Shown: one piece after another, positions 1 to 11,165 of the stretch
Layout of the letters: every line of letters begins with the position of its first letter
Position numbering within the stretch: the first letter of the stretch is position 1
Origin: Galaxea fascicularis
Taxonomy: Eukaryota; Cnidaria; Anthozoa; Scleractinia; Euphylliidae
Assembly: GCA_948470475.1 (NCBI GenBank)
Contig: OX419338.1
Location: forward strand, 28,496,548-28,560,547
DNA length: 64,000 bases
Reading direction: 5' to 3'
Notes under the pieces: generated by a model
What the model was told of the DNA's origin: nothing
The model's input: the letters and a program-made list of their open reading frames with translations, nothing else
Databases searched by the model: none
Program-made: the position numbers and the translations under genes

Positions 1-504
1 GATGTATTTACTTTATATTCCTACGTACATGTATCTCTTCAGATAACCCTACTTCATGTCTTCCCCTCGAAATACAATGGTAAACAAACTTTGCAAAGAG
101 TCGAGAGTGTGAGTTGTGGACAAAAGGGGTATTTTAAGCTTTCGTAGTATTCGCACCTTTATTTTTAGTTTGAACAAATGGATAAGCACAGGCTGGTCTA
201 TTGGTCTTGATGTACTCAATTGTGGGGTTTAATTTATTGTTGTGGTACACTGTTGTTTAACTCATTCACTGGCATACCAAAATGATTTTCCTTAAGTGTT
301 TGACTATCTAAAGAACCATTTTTATTAATCACTTTTTTAGCTGTTCATCTGTGGCTCCATGTTTGACAAGTATATTGATAGATAACTTTTTTCAGTGGTT
401 GAGAGTTATTTATATGCTGGTTGGCAAATTATCCACTGGAAAAATATCTTAAATTTTTAAGTGTGGCATGAACCTGTGATCTGGCTCCATTGCTTTGTGG
501 AGGA
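1..504. other. Non-coding stretch upstream of the DUF6589 exon
   Basis: AT-rich sequence with no convincing reading frame. It may be the last intron of the DUF6589 gene, because the protein downstream begins partway through its domain. Confidence 0.4.
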
Positions 505-1167
505 ATGATTTACAATTACCACACCAGTAGACTGCAGTTTGGTTTCTTTTTCTTAAAGCTAAATGGTGCAATAAGGGAAGGGGATGGTGCAAGGCTTTTT
601 AGATGCCTTAAGTTTGCTCTTCTAGTGGAATATAATTACAAGCACTCTAAGTATGCCTATTTACTCCTGTATTTTTTTGCCAAAGTATTAGCAGTCCTCT
701 CCAAGGAGGAAGCCAAACGTCTTCTTGCCAACAGGTTTTTTAATAGTAAGGGAGGAAAGGGGGGAAACAAGCCATTGGATTTACAAATGGAACACCTAAA
801 TTTTTCACTGAAAATGGTTCTGAAATCCCTTTTGGGAAACGTCACAAAAAGATCAGCACAGAGGGTAGCACATTCCCTTGAAACCCTTGATGAGATAATG
901 GATGGAATTCGGAAAGACCTAGATCAGAAGAAGTCGTCTGGACACCATGGAACAAAGGATCCGGAGCAGGCATTGAAAACTATTCTCACCAACCTTATGA
1001 ATGGGAAGGTTTTTCATCATACTTCTGGCAGGTGTGGATATCCCTCTTTCAAAAATATGAAAGAAAGTGTGATTGACATTTGTGACTTTTTTAAGCAGGC
1101 TCACAACCACTTAATGACCTGGAAGGGCCTTTATGAAAACCCCCAAAGAAGTAATAATAATGAGTAA
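505..1167 (+). CDS. DUF6589-domain protein, C-terminal exon (fragment)
   Basis: The frame is open from about 490 and its first true ATG is at 505. It gives about 220 residues ending in TAA at 1165-1167. The order of conserved blocks matches DUF6589 proteins, which are abundant in cnidarians: GDGARLFRCLKF, then NRFFNSKGGKGGNKPLDLQMEHLN, described here by its key residues (NRF, G-G-N-PLDL-MEHLN), then LLGNVTKRSAQRVAH. The family has no assigned biochemical role. Its copy number in corals suggests a link to mobile elements, which is inference. Complete family members are several times longer, so this is probably only the 3' exon, with the N-terminal part lying before the window. The frame is intact and codons look normal, so it may still be part of an expressed gene. 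Confidence 0.6.
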   Translation: MIYNYHTSRLQFGFFFLKLNGAIREGDGARLFRCLKFALLVEYNYKHSKYAYLLLYFFAKVLAVLSKEEAKRLLANRFFNSKGGKGGNKPLDLQMEHLNFSLKMVLKSLLGNVTKRSAQRVAHSLETLDEIMDGIRKDLDQKKSSGHHGTKDPEQALKTILTNLMNGKVFHHTSGRCGYPSFKNMKESVIDICDFFKQAHNHLMTWKGLYENPQRSNNNE

Positions 1168-3367
1168 TTACAGTGTACATTACTAATAATATAGTATTGA
1201 GAGATGTTTGCTATGTTATTGGTCAGTCATAAGGCCTCTGGGAACAGGTTGTTGGCCTATCACCCAACCTTGATCCTGAGATGTATGTTATGACAAGGCA
1301 CAGAATTTAAGAACTATGCAGGCCTTCTCTTTCATCAAGTGTGTATGTTCTTTCAGGTGCCCTTCACGTTTTAATTATATGAGCATGGAGAGGCCAATAG
1401 ACTACCTAATGATCTGACCTGACACAGGTTCATCTTTCATCAACTCGAGAAAAGTCCTGCGTAGAACAACAGCCTAATTGTGGTCCACTTCAAACTACTG
1501 CACCTTGCACTGAGAATTTTTGCAATGGGATTCAGTCATGTTTTACATTTTTGTCACGTAGATGTCCCTTGCTACAATTTACATTAGGGTTTCAAATAAC
1601 TCACTGGTTATCTGAGTTGAATGCATTACTATCAACAAAACACTAGGCAGTTTTATGCTGCCCTCACGAAATATTGAGTTATTGCCCGGGTGTAAAAATA
1701 ATTAAGCGAATTAAGCTTAAGTAAAGTCTTAAATTTAAATTTAACTTAGAGATCGAGAAGCCTCTACTGTGAATTAGCCAACAGTGTTTTGTTGTTGTTC
1801 CAGAGGCGAATGTGCATACAAACAATAATACATAGCTTTACGGCCTTAAGCAATTCAAAACATTGACAGTGTTGCGATAACAAAAATGGTACAATTGGTA
1901 CATTACAAATTACATCACCTGGGCTTACATGAACCTCTCAAAATGTTTGTCCATTGAATACAAGTATTTTCTCTTGCATCCTGACATTGAAATTAATGTG
2001 TCCTTGATCTTGAATTTATCAAAGCCTGGATATGTCTTGCTTCTCGTTGAATTGTTATTGAATACAAACCAGTCAGCTTCCAAGTCTTTATACCGTTGTC
2101 AGGCTTTCGCGAAAGGAAATGTCCGAAATAGAATAACAGAGATATCAGTGGAAACTCGTCTGGACGCTTCGTCTTTATCATTCCTAGTGAAGATCATTCC
2201 GAACTTTATCATTCCTCGTGAAGATCATTCCGCGAATCTTTTATATGAATCCAGTATGTAGCTCAAAGCAAAACTAATAAACTTTTCCCTCTCCGCTAGA
2301 TAAAACATAGACAGGCTCTACTGTTTTGTTTTATAAAACCAACTTGGGATAACTCGTTGTCCGTAATGGCGGCTCTTTCGCGAGAGCCTCGCGAACACGC
2401 ATCTTAGTGACATCCGGTTCTTGAATCAGCCAATCAGATTTCGTCCAAATTCTGGACGAAGACACAGAGTCCTGTGAGACTTTGTATCAGGCCCAATTGT
2501 AGCGAGCGCCGACATAAGAAGACATAAGAGTGATGGTACAATTGGGCCTGATCGCAGGTTAAACCGGCGATGGAGCACAAATATGCAAATTTGTACACGG
2601 ACTATAAAAATAAAATTCAAATGTGATCGCTTTGTTAAGAAGTGTAACAGGCAAGTTAAAGTTTCTTACTGGTCGACGGCTCATTTCAAGTTAGTTTTAT
2701 AAACGTTTTTGGTCGTAATAAAATTTCCGACTATTCTGAATGCGAGATAACATACATATAATAACGTATTTTGTGAAAGTCCCGAGGGAAATTAGTCACG
2801 CTTTACAGTCACAATTATGTTTTTGAGCGATTCTGGGTCCGGCACAAAACTTTTTCTTTTGTAAGGTGAGATATTCAATCTATCTATTTATGCTTTGTGC
2901 TACAATTAACTTGACTTTCCAAATATTTTGTTGTTCGAACAGATTAGCTGTTATAGCTGCTTGTCAGACCAAATTATATCCTCACAGAGAAAAATATTTG
3001 CATGCTTGTGGTCCTTGTGTTTTTGGCAAATGTTGACAAAGTGTTATACTGATCGTTTAAGCCAAGGGATATAGCCTTTCTAAACAAGATCATATTTGCA
3101 ATCGAGCGTTCACCGTGAAAAGAGCGTCTTCAAAAATACTTCATTACGTACCTGCTTAAATCGGTCATATGCCGGTTGCTCATAAATCAAATGCGTTGCT
3201 TGCCAGAATTCGTTTTTTTGGCTAGAAAATCTTTCTCCTGTTTCCTTTTTTGCCGATTTTCTTCATTCTTCCTTCTTCCATCATATTGTGGCAAAAAATT
3301 CTCGATTACTACTGCCCCAGGTACCGCACAGTGATAAGCTTTATAGTTGCTTTTGCGATATCTCGAA
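1168..3367. other. Intergenic stretch without a recognisable gene
   Basis: No reading frame here resembles a known protein. Two small structures are visible. A 31-bp unit is repeated twice at 2173-2234 (core TCATTCCTCGTGAAGATCAT). A hairpin lies at 2487-2551. Confidence 0.5.
2487..2551. repeat. Short foldback hairpin
   Basis: Perfect 15-bp arms, TCAGGCCCAATTGTA at 2487-2501 and its reverse complement at 2537-2551, enclose a 35-bp loop. It looks like a tiny foldback repeat. No target duplication was found. Confidence 0.6.
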
Positions 3368-4526
3368 GGGGTGTGTCGAAAACGAAGACTCAAAAACGAA
3401 GACCGAAGACCGAAGACCCACTGGTCTAAAACGAAGACCCTGTAGTCTAAAACGAAGACCCACTGGTCTAAAACGAAGACCCTGTAGTCTAAAACGAAGA
3501 CCCTGTGGTCTAAAACGAAGACCCACTGGTCTAAAACGAAGACCCACCGGTTTTTAGCTCGTGGAAAGCAAAGGTCACATCACCAAAGGCACCTTGCCCG
3601 AGCCGCTTTTTGACTTGAAGAGCGTTACAATCAAAGGCTATTATGTTTGCGATACTTTCCGCCGTAGACTGTTGCCTTTTTAAGATTTGGGGGATCTTGA
3701 AATAACGAAAAAACGACATTCTCCTGAACGCAGGGATACATGTGAAAGCGATAACGTAATTTTCCCGGGAAAATCAAATTCCTGTAGCATGTGGTGAATA
3801 AATTTGCGAGTCACGCACAGTTGACATTTGCGCCTTTCATTTAATTGATAAGGACAGTATAGCAAAGTAATGAAGTCACCTCATCGTAATTTGCTCAATA
3901 TACATTTGAAAAATAGAATATTCATGATGACAAAATATACTAAAATCGCCACTAGAACGTATATTTATGTACAACTTGACACGTGTTGTACCGACTGAGA
4001 TAAAGTAACTGTCAAGTTTGTTGTGCGCTCAGATGACGTCTTAATTTATGCGCTACAGAAATGAGAGCAATTTGGCTTTATGTACAGTCTTTCTCTGAAC
4101 AATTAAAAGCATCCTGTGGTAAGCTCTTGGCGTGAATAAGATAATGTTCATTGGTAGCCGAATAAGAGTATTATTCTTAACGACCATTGAACGAATGCAT
4201 GAATGCGCCTGCCGAATTTGAGACAATCGGAAATCGATTACAAATTGTCTCTTGTTTACGCCAAATTCCCCAGCCATCCCCGTAGCTTTCCACGAGCTAA
4301 AAACCGGTGGGTCTTCGTTTTAGACCAGTGGGTCTTCGTTTTAGATCGCAGGGTCTTCGTTTTAGACCAGTGGGTCTTCGTTTTAGACCACAGGGTCTTC
4401 GTTTTAGACCACAGGGTCTTCGTTTTAGACCACAGGGTCTTCGTTTTAGACTACAGGGTCTTCGTTTTAGACCAGTGGGTCTTCGGTCTTCGGTCTTCGT
4501 TTTTGGGTCTTCGTTTTTGACACACC
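3368..4526. mobile_element. DNA transposon with tandem-repeat terminal inverted repeats, enclosing a kinase fragment
   Basis: Long inverted arms lie at 3368-3569 and 4285-4526. The outer tip reads GGTGTGTCGAAAA, followed by GAAGACC units and then a tandem array of about 21 bp (core CTAAAACGAAGACCCACTGG, with CCTGTAG/CCTGTGG variants). The left arm has about 6 units and the right arm about 8. The inner ends of both arms share GCTTTCCACGAGCTAAAAAC, so the inverted repeat is longer than the array. The interior of about 715 bp has no transposase. The tip resembles two other elements in the window (6712-7225 and 11953-12847). An exact target duplication was not found (flanks TCTCGAAG and TCTCAAGA are only similar). 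Translations of the arrays give spurious repeat peptides. Confidence 0.75.
3568..3719 (-). pseudogene. Protein-kinase glycine-loop fragment inside the transposon
   Basis: The minus strand encodes LQVKKRLGQGAFGDVTFA, which matches kinase subdomain I (G-x-G-x-F-G-x-V). It sits directly inside the left inverted arm. No VAIK lysine, HRD or DFG motif follows, because the frame runs into the repeat array. The rest of the kinase is missing. The likely reading is a host kinase exon captured by the transposon. A chance match is possible, but the glycine loop with its flanks is specific. Confidence 0.5.
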
Positions 4527-5552
4527 TCTCAAGATTTCAAAGTTCAATTCTCGCAACTCGTGTTCTTCATCTTATTAACTTTATCTGATCACTGATCCTT
4601 AAACAAAATAGACCTTTGTTGAGTTGGAAAATCGAAACGAAAAACCGACGCCATGAACATTAAACACGTAAACAATATCTGCAGAGCAAAATTCTCCGCC
4701 TTTGTACTACACCCCGAAATTTGCACACGTTGGACCAAGAAGACTATGGAGACAAAAGCAATACTTACCAGGTGAGGGAAATTCAGACTCACAACAAAAC
4801 CTCATGGCATGACTACGTCATCCATGAGCTAAAAAGTGTACAGCCACCGACACTACTCCTGCTCGCTTATCTGCCATCGCTTCGGGCCGGGGTTCGAAAA
4901 TGACGATCCTTTTAGATTATCAACCCTGTGCTTGACCTTCTCCAGGCCAATACTGCATGTGCGATGTAGAAACTTTGGAGACGTTTTTACAAGCTACAAC
5001 GAGTTGCAAAAATACTTGAGACACTGTACGCCATTGGCCTTGAATGACGTTTCCATGATCTTCCGCTTTCCCTCCCCCTCTTATCAAAGTTGTTAACAAT
5101 GCATCACCATGCTCGAAACTTTGAGGAACAACTTTGAAAGGGGGAGAGGGAGGGGGTGTGTATTGTATCTCACAGATTTGTTAGCAGCAGCGTTTTAGAG
5201 AAAGAAGAGACGTTTTTTATTGCGAATGTCTCAACAATTTTGCAACTGGTTGTAGCTTATCAAAGCACGGCCTTGTTGTCACAAACTCGACGGCAGAGCT
5301 TTCTGATCTTCCTTGGGAAGCGACCACTAGACACTTTATTACCCCTCCCTAATGGTAATTTCTTTTACCACCCAGATTTTAGGTGGTCACGTGACCAGGT
5401 CCAACCAGGGTCTCTTTCTCGACGACAAGGGAGGAAAAGCGAGAGAGCCTGGATTCGAGGTTGATTTTTCGCATCTTGATCACCATCCTTATACATCTTT
5501 GCATACATGCACACGGGCCTTTGTCCTTTTAGGCTCATGTGTATACAAAGAA
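4527..5552. other. Non-coding stretch
   Basis: Several open frames of about 100 codons cross this stretch but none resembles a protein. The block around 5420-5465 (CGACAAGGGAGGAAAAGCGA) resembles a dispersed coral repeat. Nothing else is recognised. Confidence 0.4.
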
Positions 5553-6050
5553 AATACAAGTGACGAGTGGGATATTTCATGGTATACCACGAGAAAGCCT
5601 TGCATAACTATTTTATATAGGCATGTCATAGTAAAAACCCGTAGCCTTACATTGTGATACCGTTGAATTGCACTGATTGATGGACAGGTTCGGTGGAATA
5701 CCGACGGAAAAACAATGGTAATCTGATCAGCTGTAATATATTTCCTATAGCATGGTATAAAGGGGTTTATACCATGCCATAGAAAATACAGCCAATATGA
5801 TGCAGGAAATCTGTTGTATATTCGTTGGTGTTTCACCGAACCTTCCCATCGATCAATGCAATTCAACGTTATCACACCCGGCCTTCCCATAGTGCACCGC
5901 ATCGATAATGTAAGGCTACGTCTTTTCTATGACATGGTAGAAAATAGTCATGCAAGGCTTTCTCGTGGTATATCACGGAATGTCCAACAAGTAATACAAG
6001 TAACTCGTGGGATATTCCACGGTATACCACTCGAAACCATTGCATAACCG
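5553..6050. repeat. Foldback element with long imperfect inverted arms
   Basis: The left arm (about 5553-5705) and right arm (about 5816-5995) are imperfect reverse complements. The matching blocks are GGTATACCACGAGAAAGCC / GGCTTTCTCGTGGTATA and GATGGACAGGTTCGGTG / CACCGAACCTTCCCATC. The right arm carries an extra insertion of about 25 bp. A smaller palindrome sits at the centre (TATAGCATGGTATAAAGG and its complement, near 5748-5785). About 55 bp of the left end recurs in direct orientation at 5996-6050. Confidence 0.7.
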
Positions 6051-6058
6051 ACATGCTA

Positions 6059-6540
6059 TATAGAGGGTGCCCTATACTTTTTTCGTGAAACGTGATTTAG
6101 GTTTTTTATTTATTTATTCGTGATTGGTGATTGTCCATATCTAGACCATTTTTACGTGCGCGTGAAAGTGGTTTTTGAATTAAGCGTCACACGTTAAAAC
6201 GACCTTGTTTTGCGCGAATTAATTTCAAGTTATTTTTAGCTTTCTGACCCGTACACATGAGAGCGTGAGCACGGGATAAGGTGTATGCCAGAGAACCGTT
6301 TAACAGGAAACCATGAAATACAAGCAAAAAACCGTGACAATGAGATTGCAAGAAAAACGGGTTCGATCGACGCAGACCATTTATCCGTGAATGTATTTTT
6401 CAATTTGACGTGAAATATAAATTGCTCGATTTTTACGCGAAAAAACGGCGAACGAATTTTGGGAATTACCCCTGACGCGTGAAAAGTCTCAATATTTTTA
6501 CGTGAATGCATTTTGCCAAGCGGTATAGGCGACCCTCTAT
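6059..6540. mobile_element. TIR element, copy A of a two-copy family
   Basis: It is bounded by ATAGAGGGTGCCCTATAC and, inverted, GTATAGGCGACCCTCTAT. It has no coding sequence and is rich in CGTGAA and TTTTACGTG motifs. A diverged copy in the opposite orientation lies at about 33790-34272 and shares blocks such as ATACATTCACG and CTCTCATGT. It is probably a non-autonomous DNA transposon. Confidence 0.65.
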
Positions 6541-6711
6541 TTACTGGTCAATACGTAAGAAGAGTCAATACATTATAATAGAGCATACATGAAGTACCTA
6601 TGTCGTTGTTGTTCGTTGGAATCCATGTTGGAATTAGTAATTTTGTCGTAGTGTCATCCACATTTAACTGCCCGTGTTTCTTCAAAGTAAGGTACGAAAA
6701 CTAAGAGAAAA

Positions 6712-7225
6712 GGGGTGTCTAGAAGAGGAAGACCGAAGACCTAAGACCTCGAAAACAAAGACGTCGAAAACGAAGACCACTTACTTGACGTGTGATTGTT
6801 TGTCGATTGTGTGACACAGCGCGAGATTGGCGCACGTTGATGCTTAACTACATATGCTGCTACTTTCACTGCTACTTCCATCTACTTTAACTTGATCTAC
6901 TTTAATAATGTACCATCCACTCGCAGTATTTTTTGGAGGGTACCGAGAACAAGATTTGCAGGAAAATGATGCAATATTTCAACCAAAAATAAATATGATG
7001 ACTTGAAGTCGTTACATACATGGTGGGCCATTAAAATTATTTTATTGTTATTCCACACAATGTTTTGAGTTCGCTGATGCCAAAGTTTAGAAAGCGAAAG
7101 AAAAGGAAAACAAGAGGACAGTATAAAACGGCCGCAACAAAAAAAGAAGAGGTCTTTGTTTTCGAGGTCTCAATTTCCGAGTTCTTAGGTCTTAGGTCCT
7201 CGGTCTTCGTTTTCTAGACACCCCT
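6712..7225. mobile_element. GTGTCTAGA-family non-autonomous transposon
   Basis: The ends are GGGGTGTCTAGAA and its complement TTCTAGACACCCC. Inside both ends are inverted runs of GAAGACC and CCTCGAAAACAAAGAC units. The interior is AT-rich and non-coding, and is nearly colinear with the element at 11953-12847 (shared GTGTGATTGTTTGTC, CTGCTACTTCCATCTACTTT). No target duplication was identified. Confidence 0.75.
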
Positions 7226-8140
7226 CAAGGTCCACAATCATGCCACAATGGATAGCTGTGTTTTTTCGGAAAGTATGGAAACCTTTCTATGGTGTTTAAT
7301 TATGTTCAGGGGGTCTCACAATTAACTGCAAGTAACAAATCCTTAGATGCACGCGTGTAGCTCGACACTGATGCTGTGTTACTTTTCATTTTGTACTCTG
7401 AGAATAATTATCGTTTCTGGAGTGTTTATTGTTACTTCAACCAATCAGACACCATTGGTTTACTGTGAGAGAAGATTTGTGCAATGATCAGAAGTTGAAA
7501 GCAAAGTCAATTTTATACTAAACAAGGAACCAAAATTTAATTCTGCCCTTTCTGGGCTGTGTACGAAACTGGTTTACAAAAAGTACACAGTGAAAGACCT
7601 ACATGTATGTTGTGATTTAATTTGTTTTTTGAGTGCAATCTGGTACCATATAAAATGGAAATCAACGTTCTCGTGATTAATGAAGCGTGTCACAACATGT
7701 TGCGTTCTTTTGCATAGTTCGAGCAACACTGTTGGGCTAGCGCTTGTGCACTGAACACTGGGTAACCATGACTGCACATGGTTTGGCAAGGGCTTTTGGG
7801 TAAATCTCGATCCCAGTTTGATTTGCTTGCGGTATAAGTTTCCCGCAACGTTGCCAAAGATGTTGGGTTGGTTTGAACACCCTCGGTCACATCTCACAAC
7901 ATTCATCCCAAAATTTTGGGCGATGTTTTGGCAACATCTTGCATTCGTTTGTATCCGCAAAGGTTTACTGCTTCCCAAAGCCTCCGAAAAGTGCAACGGT
8001 CAATAACCTGTGAAGGGGATTGCCTGCTAGGCTTGACAGTGCTTTGTGACTTCCCCAGAAATTTTTTTACCATGAACTAATGTTGCTTGTCCAGCGTTCA
8101 GTGTTATCGATTGACAAATGTTGTTATGGTTTGCTTTCAG
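7226..8140. other. Upstream region or intron of zinc-finger gene 1
   Basis: No coding sequence is recognised. The block 7680-7990 (GCAACATGTTGCG, ACGTTGCCAAAGATGTTGGG) has the look of a dispersed repeat. A polypyrimidine tract ending TTGCTTTCAG at 8140 makes a good splice acceptor for the next exon. Confidence 0.4.
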
Positions 8141-9886
8141 GGCAAGATTGAAGAGATTTGTCTTGGTAGTAAACCTACCTTCTGTCTTGCGCAAATTATA
8201 CAACAACTTAACGAAATATCTCGCAAAACGTCTTCTTCACACGAGAACCGTAGAATAATGTTTACCACAAGAAACGTTTTAGCCAAGCGGGCAAGAACTC
8301 ATACCGGAGAGAAACCTTATACATGCAAGCAGTGTGGAAAGTCGTTTACTCAAGCAATAGATTTACGTCGGCATGAAAGAATTCATAGTGGAGAGAAACC
8401 TTATACATGCAAGCAGTGTGGCAAGTCGTTTTATCGAGCAGGACATTTGCAGGTCCATAAAAGAACTCATACCGGAGAGAAGCCTTATACATGCAAGCAG
8501 TGTGGCAAGTCGTTTACTCAGGCAGGACATTTGCTTCAGCATGGAAGAACTCATACTGGAGAGAAACCTTATACATGCAAGCAGTGTGGGAAGTCGTTTA
8601 CTCAGGCAGGACATTTGCGTCAGCATGGAAGAACTCATACTGGAGAGAAGCCTTATACATGCAAGCAGTGTGGTAAGTCGTTTACTCAAGCAATAGATTT
8701 ACGTCGGCATGAAAGAACTCATAGTGGAGAGAAACCTTATCCATGCAAGCCGTGTGAGTCGTTTTATCGAGCAGGACATTTGCAGGTGCATGAAAGAACT
8801 CACACTGGAGAGAAGCCTTATACATGCAAGCAGTGTGGCAAGTCGTTTACGCAGGCAAGACATTTGCGTCAGCATGGAAGAACTCATACTGGAGAGAAGC
8901 CTTATACATGCAAGCAGTGTGGCAAGTCGTTTTATCGAGCAGGACATTTGCAGGTCCATAAAAGAACTCATAGTGGAGAGAAACCTTATACGTGCAAGCA
9001 GTGTGGCAAGTCGTTTACTCAAGCAATAGATTTACGTCGGCATGAAAGAACTCATAGTGGAGAGAAACCGTATACATGCAAGCAGTGTGGCAAGTCGTTT
9101 ACTCAGGCAGGACATTTGCGTCAGCATGGAAGAACTCACACTGGAGAGAAGCCTTATACATGCAAGCAGTGTGGCAAGTCGTTTACGCAGGCAGGACATT
9201 TGCGTCAGCATGGAAGAACTCATACTGGAGAGAAGCCTTATACATGCAAGCAGTGTGGCAAGTCGTTTTATCGAGCAGGACATTTGCAGGTCCATAAAAG
9301 AACTCATAGTGGAGAGAAACCTTATACGTGCAAGCAGTGTGGCAAGTCGTTTACTCAAGCAATAGATTTACGTCGGCATGAAAGAACTCATAGTGGAGAG
9401 AAACCTTATCCATGCAAGCAGTGTGGGAAGTCGTTTTATCGAGCAGGACATTTGCAGGTCCATAAAAGAACTCATAGTGGAGAGAAACCTTATACGTGCA
9501 AGCAGTGTGGGAAGTCATTTGCTAAAGTAGGGCATATGCAGAAGCATCAAAGAAAGCATTTTGGTAAGTCTGCCCGATCACCACAGTTACATCCACGGAA
9601 GATTTGTGAGGAATGTGGGGAAAGGATCACAGGAAAGAAGAGAAGGGACTTAGAAAATAATGTTTGTCCCAAGTGCCAGGAAAATTCCTTTCATGCAGCG
9701 GAGGAAATTAGCACACGTCCTCAAAGTAGCATCTTTGATAGAGGGTCTGTTTTAGAGAATGATGAGTCTAATCAGCTGAGAAGGGAAATCTGCTGGATTT
9801 GTCAGGAAGAATTTGAGAACAAGACCAGCCTTATAGAACATTATGAGTATCATATGGCGTTTATTGAAACTCCCGATCAGAATTAG
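8141..9886 (+). CDS. C2H2 zinc-finger protein with a 15-finger array
   Basis: A likely nuclear DNA-binding protein. The exon probably starts at the acceptor 8140/8141 in phase 0. If it is the first coding exon, ATG 8258 is the first in-frame start. Fifteen tandem 28-residue fingers with TGEKPY or SGEKPY linkers run from about 8290 to 9560. The sixth (YPCKPCESF) lacks one residue between its cysteines and the phenylalanine. Fourteen of them use three recognition helices in rotation, with minor variants: QAIDLRR, RAGHLQV and QAGHLRQ. Finger 15 differs (KVGHMQK). After the array comes a CxxC...CxxC ribbon (CEECGERITG...CPKCQEN) and one lone finger (CWICQEEF...HYEYH). TAG is at 9884-9886. Units are almost identical in DNA, which indicates recent tandem expansion or conversion. 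The target DNA is unknown. Confidence 0.85.
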   Translation, partial: GKIEEICLGSKPTFCLAQIIQQLNEISRKTSSSHENRRIMFTTRNVLAKRARTHTGEKPYTCKQCGKSFTQAIDLRRHERIHSGEKPYTCKQCGKSFYRAGHLQVHKRTHTGEKPYTCKQCGKSFTQAGHLLQHGRTHTGEKPYTCKQCGKSFTQAGHLRQHGRTHTGEKPYTCKQCGKSFTQAIDLRRHERTHSGEKPYPCKPCESFYRAGHLQVHERTHTGEKPYTCKQCGKSFTQARHLRQHGRTHTGEKPYTCKQCGKSFYRAGHLQVHKRTHSGEKPYTCKQCGKSFTQAIDLRRHERTHSGEKPYTCKQCGKSFTQAGHLRQHGRTHTGEKPYTCKQCGKSFTQAGHLRQHGRTHTGEKPYTCKQCGKSFYRAGHLQVHKRTHSGEKPYTCKQCGKSFTQAIDLRRHERTHSGEKPYPCKQCGKSFYRAGHLQVHKRTHSGEKPYTCKQCGKSFAKVGHMQKHQRKHFGKSARSPQLHPRKICEECGERITGKKRRDLENNVCPKCQENSFHAAEEISTRPQSSIFDRGSVLENDESNQLRREICWICQEEFENKTSLIEHYEYHMAFIETPDQN

Positions 9887-9892
9887 TGCAAC

Positions 9893-9898
9893 AATAAA
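9893..9898 (+). terminator. Poly(A) signal of zinc-finger gene 1
   Basis: AATAAA lies 7 bp after the stop codon. It is unusually close, so the real 3' end may use a later signal. Confidence 0.4.
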
Positions 9899-10743
9899 GC
9901 TCTTCGGAAACGAGCTAGAAACAGATCAGTCAGAATGTAATGCATATGAACACCTCGTTCATCTAAGCCCCTCGGTGACTAGGAGAAGGGCACGTAAGTC
10001 AACTCTAACCTGCTGAAAGCCAATGGTTTTTAAAGGGGTTCTGTCATTAGAGCAAGAGCATGTTTTAAAAATACAAGTTGTGTTTTGTACAATAACATTA
10101 ATCATAACATTAATTATTAGTATTAACATTAATTCCTAGCTTTTTGAGAATTTTTGCGAACACAATTTAACGAGTTAAGCAGCTTTCGTAACTAACGGCG
10201 ATAGAAGCTTCATCGGAAAATGTTCTTGTTGTTTCCTTTCAAGTTAAGAAACTATGAAAATTGTTTCCATGTGTTATGCCGGAGCATTACGCTTCAGTTT
10301 AGTTTCAGATATTATATCAAATCGCTGGTTTAAAATAATAAATTTGTGTATTTGTATTCATTGACATGATTGTGAAAGTGCTATTGTATTTGGAAAACGA
10401 AAACGTCAAGTCATTTTATGGAGGTTTTCAATTTTGAAACATATTGATTGTTGAGTTTCGCGTTGAAGTTAATACAAATAAATTTAATGACTGCGGTTAG
10501 CCGTAAAATAAGGTCAGGGCTTTCGTCACGCTGTAAACTTTAATTTGTAGTGAAAAGTTATAAAATAAAATCATTTCATACCTGTTCTTGTGGTTTTGAG
10601 TGGTCCTTTCATTATCCTTGTAGAAATGATGCTGGAGATTATCACATAAGTTCGATTGGTGAAGAAGTATTTGGTTTCTTTCGTGCTCGAGTAATGAAGG
10701 CGGATCACGAGTGGTTCATAGACTGTTGCAAAGGTACCTTTAT
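9899..10743. other. Non-coding stretch
   Basis: AT-rich sequence with no recognisable gene. A short open frame at about 10550-10747 has no recognised similarity. Confidence 0.4.
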
Positions 10744-11165
10744 TTAGTCTTTAGGGACTTCATAAAGGTCGGCGATATGCTTGATAATGTTTGCAAAGGG
10801 ATCCTTTCCGTAGTGCTGACGCCACATATAATCCTGTAGGTAGCCATCGGAAAGTTCCTTGTATGTTCCTGTTCGGGGTAAACCTCGCTTTATTCCCCAC
10901 CATTTATTTTCAATGCCCTGTGTGTGGGCACCAGTGTCTGGGTCTACGAAGTCGCTCATCACGCGTGTCCCCAGCAATACTTGAGCGCGGATGATGGGCA
11001 GTAGTGTGTCTTTGTCCCTTTGCTTTACTGGAAGAAGGAAGCAAGCCCTTGTCTGTCGGCAAATGCCACCGAAGACCCACTTCCCTTCGATAGCGCGACC
11101 TCGGTGATACTTGATCTTGCCAAACTTGCACTCCTCCAGTGCCTTAGGACAGCACCACTTTCCAT
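10744..11165 (-). pseudogene. Merlin / ISXO2-like transposase remnant
   Basis: The minus strand encodes the C-terminal half of an IS1595/ISXO2-type transposase, the core of eukaryotic Merlin transposons. Visible blocks are EECKFGKIKYHRGRAIEGKW, then WVFGGICRQTRACFLLPV, then FVDPDTGAHTQGIENKWWG and GYLQDYMWRQHYG. Two defects show it is dead. The usual V-x-x-D-E-S-K-F motif reads EECKF, losing the first catalytic aspartate. The section between the second catalytic SD and FVDP is deleted, so about 30-40 residues are missing. No terminal repeats were identified around it. A second remnant of the same family is at 55026-55280. Confidence 0.8.

Noticed and set aside
3288..4588. Open frames translating to LKRRP- or VFVLDQW-type repeat proteins
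   Set aside because: They are translations of the tandem 21-mer transposon ends. Both strands and several frames stay open because the unit is a multiple of three.
8363..9365. Long frames in other phases and on the minus strand across the zinc-finger array
   Set aside because: They are shadows of the 84-bp repeats, with no independent protein features.
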